64,000 bases of DNA, taken from the NCBI GenBank assembly GCA_019914995.1, contig CM034126.1, positions 2,237,001 through 2,301,000 of the forward strand, in the 5' to 3' direction. This DNA is from Acanthochlamys bracteata. Its lineage: Eukaryota > Streptophyta > Magnoliopsida > Pandanales > Velloziaceae. The translations under genes were made by a program, and so were the position numbers. Each line of letters begins with the position of its first letter. Within the stretch, counting starts at the first letter, position 1. The notes beneath the pieces were generated by a model that worked only from the letters and a program-made list of their open reading frames with translations, searched no databases and had not been told where the DNA came from. This document shows positions 1-11,263 of the stretch, one piece after another.

Positions 1-173
1 TGGTAGCCTAACAATCCACTGCTATAGTAAGAGTGAGACCCGTCCATACAATTAAACAGAAAGCTGTTTCCCAACTAATATATGACTTGTGTGTATACTT
101 CTAAAGAGAAAATATACACATGGTGCAGGGCCTATTCTGAATATGGAAATGAGCTCACTTTTAGTATGCATAC

Positions 174-3100
174 CAAGTAATTTAATAGCGGCAGATAGAG
201 TTCCTCCAGTTGCCACCAAATCATCAACTACCACAGCACGTTCGCCTGGCTGAACTGCTCCAACATCTATCTCGAGGCAGTCCGCTCCATACTCTAAAAC
301 ATATCTTTCTGAAATCACCTTCCCTGCCAAATTCCATAGAACAGTCTAAGAAGATGAATCCAAATGATAACGCGAGTCTTTAATAAGTAACAGCTGAGCA
401 TGTAAGAAAGAAATATGGCTAAAAGGACAAAGACAAATAATTTTCTAAGACACAATATGATTTCACGTCTACTCTGTCTCTAAAACGCCTTATGGACTTT
501 GATCAGATAATAATGTACACTTTCATAAAGCAAGGTCACCATTGGTTGACAATGTTGAGCTTTCTGATTGAGATTGCTCTATGACACTTATAAAGACAAT
601 ATGGAATTTTCTCATGTAACAAGAACACAATAACAATTTTGATTATAGTTCATGTTGTTTCATGAAGCCACTTTGGTGGAATCATGAATAGCGTCCGAAA
701 ATTCAAGTGTTGCAGATTGGCAAGGAATTCAGAATGGCAGATGAATAACATAGGTCTAAGGCCGCCGGTTATTGTTTACTGGTAAAAGCTTTTTTGAGAT
801 AAAGTTATAAAGCATATACTTTAGTTGTTATTGTTTACAGGTAAAGGCCGCCGGTTATAAAACATAGGTCTAAGGCCGCCGGTTATTGTTTACTGGTAAA
901 AGCTTTTTTGAGATAAAGTTATAAAGCATATACTTTAGTTGTTATTGTTTACAGGTAAAGGATACAATAAGGAATCAGCTTCAAATTGAATTACTCACCT
1001 GGCAGCTTCCCTGGGTTTCTAAGTGGGATGAACTACGCACCAATAGCTAAAGCAATTGGAGGGCCAAAAATAAATCCCCTAGCTTCAATTCCTAGATGAA
1101 GAATGAAAATGCTAGTTAGTGTAAATATATACCAAAAGAACTACAGTAACTGTCACTAAGCATTTTGCTCTCAGGTTGATGACAAAACTAACACGAGCAT
1201 CTGCTATCTCCGTCCTTAATGCACAAAGTGAGACTTACAGACCAACTGAATTGCAGTTTTAATCAACAGCGGCAGAATACTGCAGGTCAATTTATGATAT
1301 TCATTCATGGTGTTGATGAAAGAAATTGCTAATAAGCAGCAGATAATGTAGAGAGACTGAGCAACTCTACTACCACCAATAGGCAGTTAGAATGAACATT
1401 TTCATCTGACACACTTAGAAGAACAAGAACAAGCCTCCTACATGATCATACCTAAGTGATATGGGACCTGAACAAGCATTTGATTGACTGGAACATTTCC
1501 CTAGAATGGATATTTCCAGTATGCCACATGCCATTGCGTTCCTTATTCTTTTCCTTTTCTTGATAGCTTCTCTTCATAAAAATCATTATGGTGGAAACTC
1601 TCCCAACCGAAGGAATCCTATCTGTTGAATAGTCCCACCTTACTTATTTTGCCTTCCTATTATGCTGTTTAAATTTGGACACCTTCCTCTTAATAGTTAG
1701 CTTTTGGAAGTGAGTTCTATCTAAGGCCCATCTAACATGATACTATAACAGACCTGTGTGAAAATTGACCCTGTAAAGGAGTTGACCCTCAAAGGGGATT
1801 GTTCTCGGCATTTCATACTATGCGTGAGGAAGGGTGTTGAATATCCCATACTACTTGTTTTGCCTTATTGTTGTGCTGTTTATATGACTTTGGACACTCT
1901 ACTTAATAGCTAGATTTTGAAGATGAGTTCTACCTAAAACCGATCTAATACTATCTTCTATGTAAATAGTATTATACCTTGAATTAGATGACGCATGATT
2001 TTGAAGACTTACATACTACTGCAGTGACATAAAAAAGGACAAAACAAGCAAGTCACTGGAAGAATCCAACCAAGCTTGAAGATATACATCATACATTAGC
2101 ATGATGAACCATGTTCTTCGCCTTAAGCGAATACATGCGGTAACGTTAATTTTACAATCCTGGATGATACTCCGCTTGAAAGTCTTGCCCGACTCCTTCT
2201 GAGATTTTATTCCATCAAGGAAAACTAAACAGGGAACAGGCAACACCAACCTTACAGCATCCTAACAGCAGAGCACGCAAACATTACAAAACAACAAAAC
2301 GTGATTAAACTATCTATCTACATATGCAACCAATTATTCAGTATGAAGCCTAGCTATATAAGAGGGTACTACTGCAGTATATGGCAAACATCATTAACTT
2401 TAAAAGGACCAATGCTAACCATAATCCAGCAATGAGCTAAAGAATGAACAAATGAACAATAGGAGAAACCGAAAAAACACTGGACCCATGACAGAACTGT
2501 AAGACAGTCAGTGACAGCATTGAGATAGAAAAGTAAACAAATTATTGAAAAATTTTATCAAACACAATCTAGACTTGACTCCACCGTAGTGGGAACCATT
2601 AAGTAATAGCAGCACCGCCGCAGCTGTGTTAGGATGTCATTGATTCAGGTCAACAACCACCGCCAGTGCTGTCTGGTCAACCATGAGAGCCCCTACCACT
2701 TCCCTCAAAAAGCTTAAAAGAAATCTACCAAACAGAACACCACAATTGCTGCTGGTGAAAAAAGTAAAGATCTTTTAAAAAATTACTCATTCAGTGGTCC
2801 TATGACTACCGACATTTTTTAGTTCAACGACAATGATCGGCATTAAGTGGCAGAAAGGTGCATACCTTTTTTTCCGGAAAGAAAATATTAGTAGGGAGCG
2901 TTTGAGAGTGCTTTTGAAAAGAGGAAAGCAATGCCAAACGCCCCCATATCTAGATTCTTTTTAATCTTAACTGGCGGCAAAGAAGAAGAAGAAATATTAA
3001 TTTACCGGCAACAACGGCGATGCCGGTGTAGCGTTCGACAAAGAGGTCAACAGCGTTGTGGAAGGCTTTGGGTTTGAGCAGCAGCGTCGTGATGTCCTGG

Positions 3101-3558
3101 AACATGATACCTGTCGTCCATTTGCATCACAAATACTATAAAAAACACGATCTTTTTGTTCACGAAAAACGTGATAACAGAGAACAAGAAAACATGAAGC
3201 AAACAAGGGAAGAGTCCAAACTCTGCTCAATGTGTTCATGCATACAAAGATCCAAGTCTAGATTCTCCAATAAAAATTAACAAAACGAGTATGTCAGCAA
3301 TGAGATTATTTTATCAAAAATCCAGCGACAGAACCAACGTCTCTGTTTATCGAAATTGCCACTTTTGTAAGAACTCGACAAACACAAAGCTACTAAACCC
3401 CTAACTAAAGAACAAAAGGCAGATAAAAAGAAATCAATTAATGACTTGATATATTTATATCTTTGTATATATCTACCTAGTTTTGGGAAGTTAGGAACAA
3501 CGCGAATGGAAGATGCAATGCCTTCCGCACGAGGATCCTTGTCCTTGAAAGCTGACAT
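174..3558 (-). CDS. APT: Adenine phosphoribosyltransferase (APT), 3' end outside window; in-frame stop in exon 3
   Basis: APT converts adenine and PRPP to AMP in purine salvage and also conjugates cytokinin bases. Exons read on the minus strand: 3558-3477, 3110-3006, 1091-999, 325-174; the last exon(s) lie beyond position 1. All visible splice sites are GT/AG and phases agree. Exon 1 gives [10 protein letters not shown]...RVVPNFPKL, exon 2 [12 protein letters not shown]...DLFVERY, exon 3 [18 protein letters not shown], exon 4 the PRPP-binding loop [20 protein letters not shown]. In exon 3 the codon after AIGA, where the family has Lys, is TAG (1035-1033); downstream [12 protein letters not shown] is still recognisable. 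An upstream in-frame Met-like extension to 3594 has no ATG, so 3558 is the start chosen. The family match is certain. Whether the gene works is doubtful: nonsense allele, young pseudogene or sequence error are all possible. Confidence 0.85.
747..960. repeat. 114-bp tandem duplication in APT intron 3
   Basis: A block beginning AACATAGGTCTAAGGCCGCC at 747 begins again at 861 and is nearly identical for about 100 bases. The period is 114 bp. The sub-motif GGCCGCCGGTTAT also occurs at the junction, which suggests slippage or unequal exchange seeded by that motif. It lies wholly within the intron between exons 3 and 4. Confidence 0.85.
1623..1950 (+). mobile_element. TRIM (terminal-repeat retrotransposon in miniature), complete, in APT intron 2
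   Basis: Two direct repeats of about 115 bp, 1623-1737 and 1835-1950, both begin TGTTGAATA and are roughly 80% alike. They enclose only about 97 bp. The interior starts at 1738 with a sequence resembling the primer-binding site for initiator tRNA-Met and ends in a purine-rich run (GTGAGGAAGG) just before the second repeat, as in LTR elements. Perfect 5-bp target duplications CTATC flank it at 1618-1622 and 1951-1955. There is no coding capacity, so it depended on another element for movement. The divergence between its ends marks it as an old insertion. It lies antisense to APT. Confidence 0.8.
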
Positions 3559-3594
3559 TTTTCCCTTTGTTTTGCTTCTCGAGCTAAATCCCAA

Positions 3595-4805
3595 TCCTTC
3601 ACAAACTCCTTTCCTTTATTTTTAACAAGCAACTCCATTATATTCTATCATCAGAATATAACAAGAGGAAAAATGAAGAACAAGAACGTCAATAACAGAA
3701 AGCAGGGTAAGTAGCAGGGAGCGCAAGAAAGGAAAAGCAAGCAAAGCAAGCAGCAGCTTGTAGTACAAAACGCTTTGGGAATAACGATTGCTGTAGGGGT
3801 TCGCGGTAATGTTATGTATTAACTGAGCGATGTACCAGTAGCAGAACTAGTAGCAGTGGTAGAGTAGTAGGTAGTACAGTGAGAAGAAGGGAAGGCATGA
3901 GGGTTATCTCGATAAAGATCGCTTGTTGATTTTCATTATTTAATTGGCTTTTTTGTGTCACAGAGAAACCGAAGAAAAAGAATGCACGTATGGTTCTTTT
4001 CATTTCTTTGGGTAACACACACTACCTTGTCCTTTCTGTTTGACGTCAGCTCCAGAGCGCAACAGCTTTAGATGGGGACCACCATCTCTTCGGCGGACTA
4101 AGGAGGGCAGTTAAAATCTTCAGCTGTGTTGCCGTACAGCAGAATAGCAAATGATGGGCGGGCTTCTATCCCTTTGTTTCCTAAAACGATAACAATGTCC
4201 TTCCAGGCTTGATCGTTACAATCCTAGGCAACAAAACACTAGAAATAAATAATTTTAGACTGAATTTAAAGTTAAAATATTAATTAAAAATTATATTTAA
4301 ATATTAAATCAAAGTATTATTTACAAATATTTTCAATCATCACTTGTTATTATGTTAGTAAAAATTTACTTAAATATATTAATTATAGATTTTAAAACTC
4401 TAATTATTTTTATTTTTATGTTTATAATTCATACTTTATTCGTTTTTTTAACTTTCGTAAAATTTAGGTTTCAAAATTTTAATACTTTTTATTTCGTTTA
4501 TTTTAAATTTGTTTCGCTTTTCTTAACTTTTGCATAAAGTTATTTTTTTCTATTTTATTTTTATTAAGTTGAACTCATATTCTAAAATTGTCAGATTGAT
4601 CATATTAATCCTTATAATATACTCGCTCGAACTTGTATAACTACGTGTTGCATTTGACGAAGGATTTGACTATATCAATATATTATGTTTGGAAGTGCTT
4701 ATCATTCTCATTTTTAACACCAAAAAAATTATACCTGATTTGTTCGAAAGTTCTTTTAAAATTTTAGAAGATATTAATGAATTGTAGGTTATGGAATAAA
4801 TTATA
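3595..4805. other. APT upstream region and AT-rich spacer
   Basis: About 1.2 kb upstream of APT. The part from 3600 to 4210 has moderate GC and should hold the APT promoter and leader. From about 4240 it becomes very AT-rich with poly-A/T runs. I see no gene here; the short open frames have no family similarity. Confidence 0.5.
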
Positions 4806-5361
4806 CGTTTTAAAAAAGATTCATTCTCATATTATTTATCAATAGTTTTAATATGATATTTATAAAAATTTGAACTCACTTATCTCATAACCAAGTAGTT
4901 TTAAGAAGAATTTTAGATCCGTCAAATAGTATTAGAGCAGGTTGGCCTGGATCGGCCCAGTATAAACCTAATTTTATTATTCATATTATTTAAGGTATTT
5001 ATGATCTTTTTTATTTTAGGGCAAAATAATCCGTTTTATTTCAAAACATGTAGCTCATTTTATTTAAATATAATTGTCCGTTATATTTGGGGACTAATAG
5101 CTCACTTCACTTCGGGACAGATAGTCTACTTCATTCATATTCATTACAAGACAAGTAGCTCGTTTTATCCAAATTTATTATAGGACAAATAGCCTGTATC
5201 AGTTCAATTCAACCAAAAAAAAAAAAAATGCTCGCTGAAGGGCAGGTGCTAAGAAAGATTTAATTCTACATTATTTATCAATAATTCGGAGATGATATTT
5301 ATAAAAAATTATGCTAATTTCTCTCACAACCAATTAATTTTGAGAATAATCTTGTCCGTCA
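4806..5361 (+). mobile_element. TRIM-like element with internal minisatellite, copy A
   Basis: Direct repeats 4806-4924 and 5247-5361 (about 115-119 bp) share blocks such as ATTATTTATCAATA, TGATATTTATAAAAA and a TCCGTCA end. Directly after the first repeat (4927-4938) lies a sequence resembling the initiator tRNA-Met primer-binding site, and a purine-rich stretch precedes the second repeat. The roughly 320-bp interior holds a degenerate minisatellite and no protein. The same architecture and repeat sequence recur in reverse at 55562-56090. No clear target duplication remains, and the terminal repeats are much diverged, so the insertion is old. TRIM is my inference from architecture. Confidence 0.6.
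5018..5200. repeat. Degenerate minisatellite inside TRIM-like copy A
   Basis: Roughly seven imperfect units of about 24 bp (some longer) repeat a core that reads, on the minus strand, like GAGCTATTTGTCCTGAAATG. The same core is iterated at 55738-55915 in copy B. Confidence 0.65.
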
Positions 5362-7373
5362 ATATGTATAAATAAGATACCTAGAACTTCTTTTCTGTGA
5401 AAATCTCTTTTTCATAAGCCCGATAAATATTACTAATTTTATAAGAAAGTTAGTATTTATCCAAATAGACAAAATGTGTAAGAGACTATTAATTGGTTCG
5501 TTTCAAGAAGAGAATTGTTAAGGCAAATGTCTTAGTTAAAAATATTATCTTGGTGTTGTGATTATATTAAAAAGATTAATAGATTTCACTTTTAACGAAC
5601 GGTCACGGTAAGCATAAGAAAAAAAATTATGTTGAACCACATAAATCGTACGTATTTGTGTCGTTAATGTTATTTTGTTACTTAATTTTGATTGGTGTTG
5701 AAAATTCAAGCATTCTCTATACAAAAAATTACGAGACACAGTCTACTTTCACACTACTCTGTACTAAATTTTTTTTATTACCTCTATCTGAAAACTAACT
5801 TTATTATAGCCAGCTATATTGCTTCTCCAAATAGAAAATTTTATAATATAAAATTTTTCAGCTATTAACTCAATTCAACCCTCTTTTTTAATTTTAAGGG
5901 GTTTTTCCAACAATCTCTTTTTTCTATTAATTACATAGACTAAAAAAAAGTTATTATAATAGAAATTACAAGAATTAGTAACTCTCATGGTACAACATCT
6001 TTGTTGATTAACTAGTAGGACGCACAGGCTTTGCCGTAACGTTACATGAACAGTTTACAAGATCGTATATCATATATGACAAAAGTTGTTAACAAAATCT
6101 TTTTCATAACTCATTTAAACGTAACACATCAAAAGAACTTAGTTGTCGTTAGATTCTTAGAGACTTGATGCTAATGTTTAATGTTTTAGAACTTAGAAGT
6201 TGATTGAAAGATTCACTCTTACATTGCTTCTTATTCTTCTTCATTTCCAACTAATAGATGCTTCAGCGAGACGTTGAACAAATCATACACTGAACAAATT
6301 AGTAGGAGGAGCTCAGTTTGGAGTAGTTGGAATTAGTTTAGTTATTTAAAGGGGACAGATATTACTACGTCTTAGAAAGGGCACACACGAAGCTCCATGT
6401 TTAAATGTAGACAACAAGAACAACTACGTTGCGAGATATAGCTCAAATTCAACTTCATAACACGATCATGTCTAATTTAGTACGACAGTTTGTCTTAATT
6501 TTAGGTTAAAAACGGGTCATATAGAAATCCTCTATGTAAATGACATTTGATCAATGACTAACTTGGTAGCTTTGGGGGTTGTGGTAAATAAATCATGCAA
6601 ATATTATAACCGTGTGAGTAACATGAATATGATTGAACAAGAAGTTGCTCTTACAACACAGCCTGCAGGTGCTTGGTTTATTATTAACTTCAACTGAAGA
6701 CCAAAATTTTAGACGGCACCAGAATGCTCATACTTTCAATTCACATCTCTGCGCTACAATAATTTTAACAAAGCAATAGGTCGTAGTTTTCATCTTTGAA
6801 GAAGCAAACCAGCAGTAGACGCGACTGCACTCAGTGAAGCCCATGGTGTAAATTAACAATCCCACCCACTTAACTAATACCTTTTACTGGTTCATTTAGG
6901 TTTTTGTGGCGCATCAAGAGCATGGAGAAGGTTTAATCCCAGCTACTCCGCTTATATTACACATGAATCACAAACCGGTCTCTCCCAAAGACCATTGCTA
7001 CATACTTCAGACCTGTAATTTTCCAACTTTTGATTGATTGTCCATCCACAAACAGTGAAATCCTGCGGCGTCAAAAGATCTAAGCCATCTGCAACCCGAA
7101 ACACTATGATCGCTCAACCACATCAAAAGAATGAATAGTTTCTTTTGAAGAAGTTCTACATTACACTAAAACACACAGTATAAGTATGGTTTCTTTGATA
7201 GTACCACAACACATTCAGACCAAGGGTCTTCTAAACTGTCAACTCTTCATTTAGTCCTAAAAATTGCCATATCAGGCAAAGGTGAACTGATTCGCTCTAA
7301 AGACATGTCAGACGTGCAGTATAGACTCCTGCCAAGCTGCTCTCAGTGCTGTAACTGCAAGATTAATTTAACA
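5362..7373. other. Intergenic spacer and probable DUF863 3' UTR
   Basis: AT-rich spacer between copy A and the DUF863 gene. The last 300-400 bases before 7374 have gene-like composition and are probably the 3' UTR of the minus-strand gene. I recognise no coding sequence, although 6000-6700 has a mixed composition that could be old transposon debris. Confidence 0.4.
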
Positions 7374-10300
7374 TCAGAGCCTCCTGCGGGCAGAGCACCT
7401 CCTTGATCGCCTGCTCTTAGCAGAAGGGAGCCAGCATTTCCTCCCCCTACAGCGCTTCTTGTTAAGTATGTAGCCAATGTTATGAAGATCTTCACATATC
7501 TCATTCCTGGAAAGAGACACAAGACCAGGCAAGACTTCCTTTTGGAAATTTCTTAACCCTCTGCCTCTCCGCAGCTTAATCCCAGATGATCCCTGTGTCA
7601 TATTTTCAGCTGGTATTGAACATTTGAATACCTCTTCGGTTATGCTCTCTGAAAGACTTAGTGTTGACAGTTCAAAGGAATCTGAGTAATGGTTACATTC
7701 ATCATCCTCTTCCATGGCTGCCGATGCAATGTCTCCATGACTAGGTAGGTCATCTGAAAATGGCGATGCACCTAATGATATGGACACAAGCATCTCGGCT
7801 GCATGAACAACTACTTTATCTACTTTGATTGCAGTTGCCCATTCACCACTGTTGTGAGAGTCTTGCATGCAGTCTGTACTGCACTTTTCGAAGCTACATG
7901 CATGTTTACTACCACAGCTTTCTGGACCTGTAATGTCTTCCTGAGTGGTCACCGAATCCTCCACAACAGATGTATTGACATGCCTATTATAATTCTTAGC
8001 AGAGTCACCGTCAGTAATAATGTGATCAGATTCCTTACTTTTGGGAAAATCATCATGAATTTCATCCTTATGTTCTACATATTGATTTGCAGTATGGCTT
8101 GATAAAGTATCTTCATTAATACCTTGCTTCATTGCTATAGAAGGTAAGGGTGATGAACTGAAGTTATTGAAAGATACATGCAAAGATTTATTTTCTGAAT
8201 CGTTGCTGCTGGAAGTGATGCTGGAGTTCTGCCTTGACATCAAGATTGAGCATTGCCTTCTGCCTTCGGTATGTAAAGTGCTTTCTTGATAATCCTTTGT
8301 GGCAAGTACAGCTCTCTCCTCCAGCTCACAGAACCCCGCAGGACTTCTCAATAAACCATTGGCCGTGTTGACATCCTTACTGTGCAAAGGGACATCAATT
8401 CCTTGCTTTGAATTCATGTATTGTTTCTTTGCCTCCTCACTATAATGGACTTCAATCTCCAGGACAAGCTGATCACAATTCCTACTAACTTCTTTAGATT
8501 CCATTTTGCCTATAGAAGTATGCAAAGTACCACTACTTTCTCCCCTAGAACCATTTGAACCAGAGTCCATGGAGGATTCTTTTGGACCAGTATTATTCTT
8601 ACTGGGAACTGAATTGAAGGAATCAGCAGTGATATGATGCTCATTATAAACTTGTGGATTCAGAACCGAGGAGCTTGTGCATGGAGAAGGAAACACTAAA
8701 TCAGGTTCTTGCGATGGATGCAAAAATTCATTATCCAAAGTGGCATTGAGGTCAATTTGTAGCAGTCTGCATGAAGAAGATTGCTGCTTCAGCATGGGCA
8801 GATCAATTGAAGGAGAGCCAGTAGAGTCCCTTGATTCTGCAGGTCATATAATATAAACAAACTTTACATATAAAATTTCCAGAAGCTGCAGCTCAATATA
8901 AATCCAAATTTTACTTCAGGAAAAAGCACAAATTGCATAGCTGCGAGTAGACATATCACAGATGACTAGATATGTTATCGGACCATGTGAGGGCCTAGTT
9001 ATGTTGAACTTGAGGTTCTGTCCCAATTTTGCTTTTGTAACCTGGTTTATCATTTAATGAAGCAACAACTGATAGGAGTGTGATTTTTCTAATGCTCCTT
9101 TCAAGCATAATCCAAAGTCACCTCTACATAACTGTAAGACATCTGGTTGTTGACATTGTCAGGAGAATTGTTAGTGGAAAGTAGAACGTGGTAGCAAAGA
9201 TAACACAAGACACAATTTGGGAGTATCCACAGGAATTTTCTCCTATAACCTACTAAATTGGGATTTACTGACAAGATAACCAAAAACTATGTTGCCAGTG
9301 ACTGTTGCATATATAGTTGAAGAAAAACTATACTGAAGCACAAACATTAAGTTTCCTCCTGTTTGATTCATTAGAGTTTGGGAACTTGAGAGTATTCCAT
9401 GGCATGCATAGAAGTACACAACCAAGACAACCGTTTCTCAAAGAGTCTCTAGATCTGAAGACTAGAATACGACATCAAAAGTACGAGGAAAACAAAACAC
9501 AAGACCCAGTAATATGATTTAGCAAGAATTGTATTGGAGCCAAGATGTAAAATCGAACATTTGTGAAAGTACTTCGTCTGGGTAGCAGAGATGAAAGGGC
9601 AGTGTGTAAGTTGGTGCGGACGCAGAACAAATATAAGAGTATGCAATGAAGAGATTGCAGCTACAAATAAAAGGAAACAACAGTTATATGCATGATATTT
9701 CAAATTTTGCTGCATGAAGGAGCATGGGCAACTTTCAAATAATGCCCTATGTTGAAACGTTTAGTATGGTGACTATGCCAGTTCACCTATAACAAGCTGA
9801 GCGCAAAAGCAATGAATTGGCTACCTAACAGAATTGCTTGACAAGTTGATTTGGACAACTGTCAAGATGATTAGACATGACATCAGATAACACTAAAAGC
9901 AAATTAAATGTGTTCTATTAGTTTCATTGAATGGAAAAGAATGCAGCCATTAAGCTATTAATTAAGCAATACTGATTATAAAATATGAGAACTACTAGCA
10001 AGTGCCACAATCAATAGCGCACCAATGTGAAATTAAGGTACTCACATGCATTCAAAATTCTGCAACTTTATAATGTGAAATTCACTTAGTCAAATCCGAA
10101 GAATGCATGTTATCAAATTGCAAACAAAAACAGAGCTTTGTGGGAACAACAATTTTATGAGCATATACCAAATTATAACAGGTTGCTGAATCTGGTGTAT
10201 ATTCAAATGGAATGGGAAAAACGGATTCATGTAGGGACCTCACTCTAAGTGAGATAAAGGCTTACTTTGTTGTAGTTGTTGTTGTACCAAATTATAAAAC

Positions 10301-11263
10301 ATATTCTAACAAACAGTATGATCTATAAAACTTAGAACTCACCATAACCAAAGGGACGAGAAGTATAATTTTCTCTTGCAATATCAACTCCAGATTGACG
10401 TACTGATGAAGCACAACCAGCAATCACATGTTTACTGCTTGGGGAGATATTACTACCATATTGAGCTAGAGATGAACAAAATGAGTGGCAGTCAAATGGA
10501 GCTCCAAACCACTCAAGAGAATCATCTGCTTCCCCCTTATCCTCCATTTCTGCCGGTTCTTCTAAATCAACAATTTTTCGTGTATTATTAGAAGCATACT
10601 TTTGGTATGGCGGTGGACCTCTATCGACTCCATATTCACCTTTATTTGCTGAGACATAATATTGATCATGTGCTACATCCCGATCAGCAATTCTTCTATC
10701 GCAAGGTGCTGGCACTTCTCCTCCAGAGTATCCACCCATATGCTCTAAATTTCTATTTCTCACACTAGTATCAGTCGAGTTTTCACCATTGAAGACACCA
10801 AGCAGATTGCTACAATGACCAATCACCAATTGTCCCTGCAAAAGAGTCACTTGCTGACTGATTCATCTCTCAATCATGCTACAAGTACACTTGAATTCAC
10901 TAACTAGTAAAAAGTGTTTACTTTCTGTAACTGAAACCCAAAGATTTCGTCTTTCTTCTGCTCCAACCTTCCACTCTCGAAGGATTCCTTCACTAAATTC
11001 TTCTGGGTCCAGTAAAGCCGGTGGAGTTCACGCACCTAATCCCCGAAGTAAAATTTAGTCCAAGCCAGCTAACAGATCATATATTCCAAATAATGAACAA
11101 TGACTTAAAAGAACAAGGAATCTTCGCAAACCTGATGCTTGAATGTTGTCTCCTGCAGAAGCATCGATCTCGTCAAGACCTCCTTCACCGATTCTGAGCA
11201 TTCCGGCTGCGCTGAAACGTTCAAATCTAATTCTCTTTTTCCCAGCAACACTCCCATCGCCAT
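7374..11263 (-). CDS. DUF863 plant protein of unknown function
   Basis: Four coding exons on the minus strand: 11263-11132, 11035-10922, 10835-10343, 8836-7374, giving 733 aa. The ATG at 11263 was chosen because only that frame joins FKHQ in phase to exon 2, VRELHRLYWTQKNLVKESFE, the N-terminal helical signature of DUF863. The middle is Ser/Asn-rich and low in complexity, with short acidic DLN/DLEEP-type motifs (IDLNATLD, VDLEEPAEMED). The C-terminus has the family block AEMLVSISLG followed by RRGRGLRNFQKEVLPGLVSL, SRNEICEDL and a basic Arg/Lys tail, which suggests a nuclear protein. No enzymatic motif is visible and the function is not known. Intron 3 is about 1.5 kb. A GA-rich leader lies upstream. 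Confidence 0.88.

Noticed and set aside
4240-5560. Short AT-rich plus-strand frames such as 4352-4537 and 5001-5183
   Set aside because: Phe/Ile-rich translations of AT-rich DNA; the second lies in the minisatellite.
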